Shown here: one piece after another, positions 58,325 to 64,000 of the stretch
Position numbering within the stretch: position 1 is the first letter of the stretch
Layout of the letters: each line of letters starts with the position of its first letter
Source of the DNA: Thermoplasmata archaeon
GTDB taxonomy: Archaea; Thermoplasmatota; Thermoplasmata; Lutacidiplasmatales; UBA184
Assembly: GCA_022750195.1 (NCBI GenBank)
Contig: JAKIWE010000002.1
Location: 62,001-126,000, forward strand
Reading direction: 5' to 3'
Length of the DNA stretch: 64,000 nt
Position numbers and translations under genes: made by a program
The notes under the pieces: generated by a model
Told to the model about the DNA's origin: nothing
Database searches by the model: none
What the model saw: only the letters and a program-made list of their open reading frames with translations

Positions 58325-59407
58325 GTGGCTCGACGATCGAGGGGAGTGACCGGACTCCCGGGTGCCATCGCGATCGCCCTGACGGCGATCACCGCCAGCC
58401 TGCTGGCTGGGACGCCCACCTTCGCCTCCTCGAGTGGGTCGAGTCTTGGACCGTTCGGATCGGGGGACCGGACACCCATCTCCGCGAGCCCGCTCCTCCC
58501 GGGGCCGCTCGCCTCCTACGATACCGGCAAGGTCATCGTCGCCTTCCCGTCGACGTTGCCACGGGTCCATCTGTACCAGGACGCCAACGCTTCGATCGGA
58601 GCGACCCTCGACTTCGCCCAGGTGGTCGAGATCGGCTCGGTGGCCAGCGGCTCACCCCCACCGGTCGCTGCGGCGTTCCCCCAGACGCTCGCCGGGTTCA
58701 ACGGAAGCGGGACGCCCACCTCCCCCGGTTCGCCGTTCGTGTTCACCGCGACCCTGAGCGTCGAACCCGTTCGGGGCTCAGCGCTCGGCCCGAACGCGAG
58801 CCTGTCGGTCGCCGGCGCGCCGATCGGCGTGGCGAACGTCCGCATCGCCTACAACCTCACGGCAACGAACCCCGCGCTCGGCGGGGTCGTCGTCCACTGG
58901 TCGGTGACCGGCTGGCCGTGGGTGCACCCGAACGACCTCCTCGCGGTCGTCTTTACGCTGTCGAACAGCATGAACCACCCGTTCGTCACCTGCCCCGCCT
59001 CGATGGCGGCGGCCGCCCCTTGCGCGGCGACCCCGGTCCCGGTGGGGAGTATCAAGTGGAACTCGGGCCTTTCGGGGGTCGAGGCTCCGGCCGGCAACGA
59101 CTCGGAGGCCGAGCTCGGGGTCAATACCACCGGGAGCCCAGTTCCGAGCAGCGCGGTGAACGACGGGCTCTATGTCCCGTCGAACGGGACCGTCGAGCTG
59201 CTCATCGCGGCGCCCGCGGGGAGCGGGGGCAACGTAGGCGGGTCGATGACCTTCGCGCTCGTCACGAACTTCGGGCCCCTTCACTTGGACGTCCTGCAAG
59301 GGGTCCCGCTCGCCTACCTAGGGACGGCGGCGGTCGGGGCGGCGGTGGCGGCCGCGTCGGTCCTCGCCTACCGGCGCCGAGAGCGCCGGGTGCTCGAGGA
59401 GTTGTAG
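58325..59407 (+). CDS. Secreted or membrane-anchored hypothetical protein
   Basis: A 360-residue protein with an N-terminal signal (TGLPGAIAIALTAITASLLAG), a long beta-rich, Asn-glycosylation-rich body (many NAS/NGT/NTT sites such as GFNGSG and GNDSEAEL) and a C-terminal membrane segment (LGTAAVGAAVAAASVLAY) followed by a basic stop-transfer tail. The single-pass type I topology is common in archaeal surface proteins. I do not recognise a family. GTG 58325 is preferred because a TATA-like box lies just upstream; ATG 58256 overlaps the regulator stop (ATGA) and would add 23 residues, so coupled translation is the alternative. Confidence 0.65.
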   Translation: MARRSRGVTGLPGAIAIALTAITASLLAGTPTFASSSGSSLGPFGSGDRTPISASPLLPGPLASYDTGKVIVAFPSTLPRVHLYQDANASIGATLDFAQVVEIGSVASGSPPPVAAAFPQTLAGFNGSGTPTSPGSPFVFTATLSVEPVRGSALGPNASLSVAGAPIGVANVRIAYNLTATNPALGGVVVHWSVTGWPWVHPNDLLAVVFTLSNSMNHPFVTCPASMAAAAPCAATPVPVGSIKWNSGLSGVEAPAGNDSEAELGVNTTGSPVPSSAVNDGLYVPSNGTVELLIAAPAGSGGNVGGSMTFALVTNFGPLHLDVLQGVPLAYLGTAAVGAAVAAASVLAYRRRERRVLEEL

Positions 59408-59414
59408 CGGCGAC

Positions 59415-60905
59415 TCAAGCACGTTCCCGCACCTGCGGGAACAGGATGACGTCCTTGATCGATTCGGCACCGAGGAGCGCCATCATCAGCCGGTCGATCC
59501 CGAAGCCGAACCCCGCCGCCGGCGGCATCCCGTACTTCAGCGCCTCGACGAAGTCCGCATCGTAGGCGTACCGGTCCTCGCTCGCTCCGGCGTCGCGGGC
59601 CTGTTCGACGAACCGTGCCTCCTGTTCGACCGGGTCGTTGAGCTCGCTGTAGGCGTTGCCGAGCTCGAGCCCCCGGTAGAAGAACTCGAACCGCTCCACG
59701 CGGCCCGGCAAGCTGCGGTGGCGCTTCGCGAGCGGGGTCGTCACCGCCGGATAGTCGACCACGAAGGTAGGTCGCGCGAGCGTCGGCTCGACGTAATGCT
59801 CGAAGAGCTTGTCCAGGAACCGGCCGGCGCCCGCGGTGGGCGGCAGCGTTCCTCCGGCTTCGCGGGCGAGCTTCGCCAGGGCCTCGGAGTCCTTCTCGAG
59901 GAGTCCGGAGATGCCGCTGCGCTTCTCGAGCTCGCTCACGAAGTCGACCACCGGGAACGGGGGCCGGAACGCCTCGGCGGCGGCCTTCACGCCGGGGAGA
60001 CCGGGCCACAGCACGTACGCCCGTTGGGCGAGATGGGCGTACAGCTGCTCGGCGAGCCCGCGCATGTCGCTGTAGTCCGCGTACGCCCAGTAGAGCTCGA
60101 GCATCGTGAACTCTGGCGAATGCGTGACGTCCAGGTCCTCGTTGCGGAAGCACCGCCCGATCTCGTACACCCGCTCCAGGCCCCCGACGAGCAGGCGTTT
60201 CAGCGGCAGCTCCAGCGCGATCCGGAGCTGCAGTTCCGCGTCGAGGTAGTTCGAGTGGACGACGAACGGCTGGGCCGCGGCCCCCGAGGCGACCGGCACC
60301 AGGGTCGCGGTCTCGACCTCGAGGAATCCGTGCCCATCGAGGAACTGCCGCACTTCCCGCGTGAGGAGCGAACGGGCGACGAACCTCTGACGGGTCGTCT
60401 CCGAGGCGAGCAGGTCGATGTACCTCTGGCGGAGCCGGGTCTCGGTGTCCTTGAGACCGTGGAACTTCTCGGGGGGCGGGGCGATCGCCTTCGCGAGGAG
60501 CGTGAGCTCCTTCGCCAGCAGCGACGGCTCGCCGCGTCGGGAGACGATCGCCCCGCCGCGAGCGCCCACGAGGTCCCCGGGGTCGAGGACGGTCAACCAT
60601 CGGTCGTAGTCGGCTTCGCCGAGGTCGTTCTTTCGAAGGATCAGTTGGAGCGGGCCGCTCCGGTCGTCGAGGTCCAGGAAGGCGGTGCCCCCGTGGCTGC
60701 GGAGGGCTCGAAGCCGGCCCGCCACCCGGAACTCCTTCGGCGAGCTCTCGTCGCCCGCGGCGCGACCGGCGCACGCCGCGACGACCTCGCTGGTCGCGGC
60801 CCGGCCGGGGAACGACCACGGGTACGGCTCGACCCCGGCCGAGCGTAGCCGCTCGACCTTCGCCCGCCGTTCCCGGATCAGGTGGGACTCTTCGACCTCG
60901 GGCAC
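59415..60905 (-). CDS. lysS: Lysyl-tRNA synthetase, class II
   Basis: A 496-residue class II synthetase. An OB-fold anticodon-binding domain (FRVAGRLRALRSHGGTAFLD) fills residues 55-150, followed by the catalytic domain with motif 2 as RVYEIGRCFRNEDLD THSPEFT-like (IGRCFRNEDLDVTHSPEFTM) and motif 3 as FGFGIDRLMMAL. Many archaea use an unrelated class I LysRS; a class II enzyme indicates the bacterial/eukaryotic type, which several Thermoplasmata carry. It charges tRNA-Lys; the gene for tRNA-Lys(CTT) is 12 kb away. The start is GTG 60905 with GGTGGGGG about eight bases upstream. No genes of lysine synthesis are adjacent. Confidence 0.93.
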   Translation of the reverse strand: MPEVEESHLIRERRAKVERLRSAGVEPYPWSFPGRAATSEVVAACAGRAAGDESSPKEFRVAGRLRALRSHGGTAFLDLDDRSGPLQLILRKNDLGEADYDRWLTVLDPGDLVGARGGAIVSRRGEPSLLAKELTLLAKAIAPPPEKFHGLKDTETRLRQRYIDLLASETTRQRFVARSLLTREVRQFLDGHGFLEVETATLVPVASGAAAQPFVVHSNYLDAELQLRIALELPLKRLLVGGLERVYEIGRCFRNEDLDVTHSPEFTMLELYWAYADYSDMRGLAEQLYAHLAQRAYVLWPGLPGVKAAAEAFRPPFPVVDFVSELEKRSGISGLLEKDSEALAKLAREAGGTLPPTAGAGRFLDKLFEHYVEPTLARPTFVVDYPAVTTPLAKRHRSLPGRVERFEFFYRGLELGNAYSELNDPVEQEARFVEQARDAGASEDRYAYDADFVEALKYGMPPAAGFGFGIDRLMMALLGAESIKDVILFPQVRERA

Positions 60906-60980
60906 TGTGCGACCCCCACCGACCCGTTGGAGGAGGGTCCCGCGGAGAAAAAGGCGATGGCGGGCCGCCGAATGGCGGCG

Positions 60981-61379
60981 CTAGTTGACGACGCCCTCGA
61001 GAGGAAGCCGCTCGATGCCGGCGGGGCGGATCAGCAGGAGCTGCTCCGGCTCGGCACCCGTCGGAGCGTTCCGGTGGGGCTGGTGCATCAAGAGGAACGT
61101 GCCGAAGAAGAACTCCGCCGTCGCGTCTCCGCCGCCGATACCGTAGCTCACGAAGTCGGCAAAGTAGACGTGGACCATCCCGGAGCGGTGGCGCTTGAGG
61201 GCGTCCAGGAACCCGGAGAGCACGGTGGTCCCCTTCCGCTGGAGCTCCTCGACGATGTCACGCAGCAACGGTCGTTGGGAGAGCCCGCCCAGACCATCGT
61301 AGGCGAGGTAGATGGCCGGACGCGGGTCGAGCGTCACGACGTCCATCCGAAGGACGCCGTCGACCTGCTTGGTGCGCAT
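60981..61379 (-). CDS. Conserved-looking hypothetical protein, 132 residues
   Basis: I cannot place this protein in a family. It is soluble, with strands and helices alternating: MDVVTLDPRPAIYLAYDGLG, then LLRDIVEELQRKGTTVLSGFLDALKRHRSGMVHVYF, and a C-terminal half containing GGGDATAEFFFGTFLLMHQP and LLLIRPAG. There is no cysteine or membrane segment. A CTTTTAAGG box 27 bp before ATG 61379 points to leaderless transcription. It lies between the lysS and thermosome genes, a neighbourhood of translation and protein-folding genes, which is the only functional hint. Confidence 0.68.
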   Translation of the reverse strand: MRTKQVDGVLRMDVVTLDPRPAIYLAYDGLGGLSQRPLLRDIVEELQRKGTTVLSGFLDALKRHRSGMVHVYFADFVSYGIGGGDATAEFFFGTFLLMHQPHRNAPTGAEPEQLLLIRPAGIERLPLEGVVN

Positions 61380-61401
61380 GGGATGCGCGCTACCCAGGAC
61401 C

Positions 61402-61410
61402 CCTTAAAAG
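61402..61410 (-). promoter_or_regulatory. TATA-like box for the 132-residue hypothetical protein
   Basis: Minus strand CTTTTAAGG, 27 bp before ATG 61379, with no other AT-rich element between the two coding regions. Confidence 0.5.
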
Positions 61411-61468
61411 AGTTCGGCCGCCGGAGGGGGCGCTCCGGCGGCGGTCCGTCCGGTGGTTCCGGGCGAAC

Positions 61469-63094
61469 CTAGTGGTCGTGGCCCCCGCCGGGGGAGGGCG
61501 GGGAACCGCCGCTCTTCTTCGAGGCGATCACGTCGTCGATGCGCAGGACCATCCCGGCGACCTCGGCCGCCGAGGAGAGCGCCTGGCGTTTGACGCGGGC
61601 CGGCTCGACCACGTGGAGCTTCCACATGTCGGCGACCTTCCCGTCCGTCAGGTTCACGCCGACGTTCCGGTTGGCGCTCGGCCCGTCGTGCGCGCTCCGG
61701 AGGTCGATGAGCGTGTTGATCGTGTCGAAGCCGCCGTTCTCGGCGAGCGCCCACGGAACGACCTCGAGCGCCTGCGCGAACGCCTCGACCGCAAGCTGCT
61801 CGCGGCCGCCGACGGTCGGGGCGAAGCGCCGAAGCTTGACGGCGAGGTCGATCTCGGTCGCGCCGCCGCCGGGACAGACGACGCCGTCCTCGATGACACT
61901 GGCGACGACCTTGAGCGCGTCCTGGAGCGACCGCTCGACCTCCTGGGTCACGTGCTCGGTGCCGCCCCGGATGAGGATCGAGACCGAGCGCGGGTTCTTG
62001 CAGCCGGTGATGAAGGTCATGCTCTCGTCGCCGACCTTCTTCTCCTCGACCAGGTCCGCCGCACCGAGGTCCGCCGCGGAGAGCTCCTTGATGCCGGTGA
62101 CGATCTTCCCGCCGGTCGCACGGGCAAGCTTCTGGAGATCGCTCTCCTTGACCTGCTTGACCGCGAAGATCCCCTCCTTCGCGAGGTAGTGGAGGACGAC
62201 GTCGTCGATCCCCTTCTGGACCACGACGACGTTCGCCCCGGAGGCCTTGACGGCCTCGACCATCCGACGGTAGGTGTGGTCCTCCTCGTCGAGGAAGCTC
62301 TGGATCTGGCTAGGGTTCTTGATGTTGATCTTGCTCTCGATCTCGGTCTTCTTGATCTCGAGGGCGGAGTTGAGCAGCGCGATCTTTGCGCCCTTGACCA
62401 CCTTCGGCATCCTCGGGTGGCCGCGCTCCTTGTCGACGACGATCCCGTCGATGAGGCTGGTGTCGTGGATCGTGCCGCCGTGGCGCTTCTCGACCTTGAT
62501 CTGGTCGACGTCCGCGACGATCCGGTCGCCTCGCTTCTCAGTGATCTTCGTCACGGCCTCGACCGCGACCTTCGCGAGCTCCTCCCGGGAGCCGAAGACG
62601 CCCTTCGAGCCCATCGCGGTCATGGCGACGTCGTGCAGGATCTTCTGGTCGCCGGGGGTGACCTTCGTCCCGATCTCCTTCTCGAGGAGACGCTGGCCCT
62701 CCTCGACGGCGATCTGGTAACCGCGGACGATGACCGTCGGGTGGATGCTCTGATCGAGGAGGCCCTCGGCGCGCTTGAGGAGCTCTCCGGCGAGGACCAC
62801 GGCGGTGGTGGTCCCGTCGCCGCACTGCTGGTCCTGGGTCTTGGCGACCTCGACGATCATCTTCGCGGCGGGGTGCTCGACGTCGACCTCCTTGAGGATC
62901 GTAACGCCGTCGTTCGTGATCGTGATGTCTCCCATCGAGTCCACGAGCATCTTGTCCATCCCCCGGGGGCCAAGGGTGGTGCGGACCGCGTCGGCGATCG
63001 CGCGCGCGGCGGCGATGTTGTTGCGGGCGGCGCTGCGGCCGCGGTCGCGTTCGGTTCCTTCCTTAAGGACGATGATCTGCGTTCCCTGAAGCAT
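61469..63094 (-). CDS. Thermosome subunit (group II chaperonin)
   Basis: A 541-residue chaperonin. The N-terminal [11 protein letters not shown] and the ATPase motif [18 protein letters not shown] are diagnostic of group II (archaeal/eukaryotic) chaperonins, as is the helical-protrusion region in the apical domain ([20 protein letters not shown]); no GroES-type partner is needed. The subunits assemble into a double ring that folds proteins in the cytosol. The C-terminal tail [14 protein letters not shown] is Gly/Pro-rich as in other archaeal subunits. Only one subunit gene is in the window; a paralogue elsewhere would allow hetero-oligomers. A strong TATA box lies 33-40 bp before ATG 63094. 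Confidence 0.96.
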   Translation of the reverse strand: MLQGTQIIVLKEGTERDRGRSAARNNIAAARAIADAVRTTLGPRGMDKMLVDSMGDITITNDGVTILKEVDVEHPAAKMIVEVAKTQDQQCGDGTTTAVVLAGELLKRAEGLLDQSIHPTVIVRGYQIAVEEGQRLLEKEIGTKVTPGDQKILHDVAMTAMGSKGVFGSREELAKVAVEAVTKITEKRGDRIVADVDQIKVEKRHGGTIHDTSLIDGIVVDKERGHPRMPKVVKGAKIALLNSALEIKKTEIESKINIKNPSQIQSFLDEEDHTYRRMVEAVKASGANVVVVQKGIDDVVLHYLAKEGIFAVKQVKESDLQKLARATGGKIVTGIKELSAADLGAADLVEEKKVGDESMTFITGCKNPRSVSILIRGGTEHVTQEVERSLQDALKVVASVIEDGVVCPGGGATEIDLAVKLRRFAPTVGGREQLAVEAFAQALEVVPWALAENGGFDTINTLIDLRSAHDGPSANRNVGVNLTDGKVADMWKLHVVEPARVKRQALSSAAEVAGMVLRIDDVIASKKSGGSPPSPGGGHDH

Positions 63095-63126
63095 GCTGGC
63101 TCACCGCCGGCGACTAACCTGCTCTT

Positions 63127-63138
63127 CTATATAAAATC
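63127..63138 (-). promoter_or_regulatory. TATA box of the thermosome gene
   Basis: Minus strand GATTTTATATAG, the clearest TATA element in the window, about 38 bp before ATG 63094. Confidence 0.65.
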
Positions 63139-63479
63139 GACCGAATTCGGGTTCTGTCACTTTTCGGCTCGATTTCGGTATGCCTTTTCCGGGTCCCCGG
63201 AGACCAGCGCAGTACGCTTTGATTCACGACCCCTGGTCGGAGCAAGCCGGTGCTTCACACATCAGGACCCGGTCCGGGGCTCTAGCCTGCCGGGGCCGTC
63301 CCTCTGCGACCTTGCCCTCGGTCAGTTTCAGTTCTCGTTCCCTTAGAGGCCCCCTCGACTGACCCCGGTTCCGGTATCGAGGGCGGATTTTCACCCGACT
63401 TTTTCGATTTGGAACCTCGCGAGGCTCAGCTCTGGCGCAGGAACGAGACCGGGGCTCTCCCGGCTCTGAACCTGTTCTG
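63139..63479. other. AT-richer non-coding stretch
   Basis: About 340 bp with base composition clearly lower in GC than the rest of the window. Overlapping frames on both strands are short or lack protein-like character. No RNA gene was recognised. The end adjoins the promoter of the last gene. Confidence 0.4.
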
Positions 63480-63488
63480 TCTAAATAC
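63480..63488 (+). promoter_or_regulatory. TATA-like box of the partial gene at the right edge
   Basis: TCTAAATAC, centred about 29 bp before ATG 63513; this spacing matches the other leaderless genes and supports the start. Confidence 0.5.
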
Positions 63489-63512
63489 GCGCATGCTGAT
63501 TCCGCACTGCCA

Positions 63513-64000
63513 ATGTCGGGTGTCGACGGGCGCCTGCTTGAGCATGAAGCGGGGGGTCGCGGGGAGTCCGCACCCGATCCGAACACCACACAGTTGGAGA
63601 TATTCGCTGGCCAGTTCATGGCCTCGTGGGGGAAGTGCTCCCCGGTTGTCCCTCTCCGCGGAGGGGTGCCATCCCACGAAGAGGGACGCGAATGGAGGCG
63701 ACCGAATTGCACCTCAGCCGTTATGCGGGCCCTTTCCGAGATGACCCTCGCGGGAAACGAGTTTACAATCGACTGGAACCGGGAACCATTCAGGGCGACG
63801 TTGGATGTCGTCGAGCAGGGATTCCAAGCTGCCGTGGGCAATGAATTCCCTCGACAACTGGAAGACCTTGAACTTCCGACGAGAGACCAGTTCGATTCGG
63901 CATTCCGGCTCGCAAGGCGCGGGCTGTCCAAAGCCGCCGATGCTCGGATGAGTCTGAATCGTGAGATCAACCGATCGGGCTTCTTTGCAGACGTAAGCGG
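63513..64000 (+). CDS. Hypothetical protein, 3' partial, AT-richer than its neighbours
   Basis: An open frame from ATG 63513 runs off the right end with no stop (162 complete codons). The translation has protein-like composition: FAGQFMASWGKCSPVVPLRG, then MTLAGNEFTIDWNREPFRAT, LDVVEQGFQAAVGNEF and ARRGLSKAADARMSLNREIN, with helical stretches in the second half and no signal peptide. I do not recognise a family. Codons use A/T in third position far more often than the genes around, suggesting recent acquisition. The nearby TATA-like box at the leaderless distance is the best support for this start. Competing frames on both strands are interrupted or unlike proteins. Confidence 0.55.
   Translation, partial: MSGVDGRLLEHEAGGRGESAPDPNTTQLEIFAGQFMASWGKCSPVVPLRGGVPSHEEGREWRRPNCTSAVMRALSEMTLAGNEFTIDWNREPFRATLDVVEQGFQAAVGNEFPRQLEDLELPTRDQFDSAFRLARRGLSKAADARMSLNREINRSGFFADVS

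Overview
The window looks like chromosomal DNA of a GC-rich archaeon, most likely an uncultured Thermoplasmatota lineage (order-level placement is inference). It encodes a group II chaperonin (thermosome), translation factor aIF2-beta with a TRAM domain, deoxyhypusine synthase, a RIO kinase, a presenilin-type membrane protease and large surface proteins with a C-terminal membrane anchor. Many genes have a TATA-like box 25-30 bp before the start codon and no Shine-Dalgarno, the pattern of leaderless archaeal transcripts. No rRNA gene and no CRISPR array were seen; there is one tRNA gene, tRNA-Lys(CTT).

Positions 1-27.9 kb form an amine, peptide and one-carbon catabolism region. It holds three class III PLP aminotransferases, a saccharopine-dehydrogenase-like enzyme, two paralogous FAD oxidoreductases of the phytoene-desaturase fold, two Rieske non-heme iron oxygenases of the betaine/choline/carnitine oxygenase type, two aldehyde dehydrogenases, an amidohydrolase, a MetF-like protein, an alpha/beta hydrolase, and a complete dipeptide/oligopeptide ABC transporter (two permeases, two ATPases) bracketed by two paralogous binding proteins. 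A TnpB-like RuvC nuclease gene, split by one in-frame TGA, sits inside this region. The likely theme is import of peptides or amines followed by oxidative N-dealkylation, transamination and aldehyde oxidation.

Positions 27.9-46 kb are mixed: a kelch/PKD surface protein, a zinc-ribbon protein, thioredoxin, RIO kinase, PiT phosphate permease, a 739-codon frame that joins a catalytically dead IS630-type transposase to an M29-like aminopeptidase, a dual-specificity phosphatase, a VOC protein, a DUF420-like membrane protein, a PPOX protein, a sulfite-oxidase-like enzyme, a ChrB-like/aquaporin pair, a secreted protein with a His-rich tail, and a large YVTN beta-propeller surface protein.

Positions 46.2-47.9 kb carry two different VapBC-type toxin-antitoxin modules next to tRNA-Lys. 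The second module is bracketed by a 14-bp direct repeat whose other copy is the 3' end of the tRNA gene, which suggests past site-specific insertion. Positions 47.9-63.1 kb are the informational core: deoxyhypusine synthase, presenilin-like protease, aIF2-beta, an HAD phosphatase, an aldo/keto reductase, ValRS and an ABC-2 exporter in tightly packed minus-strand genes, then a small membrane protein with a winged-helix regulator, a secreted protein, class II LysRS, an unknown 132-residue protein and the thermosome. The last 0.9 kb is visibly AT-richer and ends in an unrecognised gene that runs off the window.
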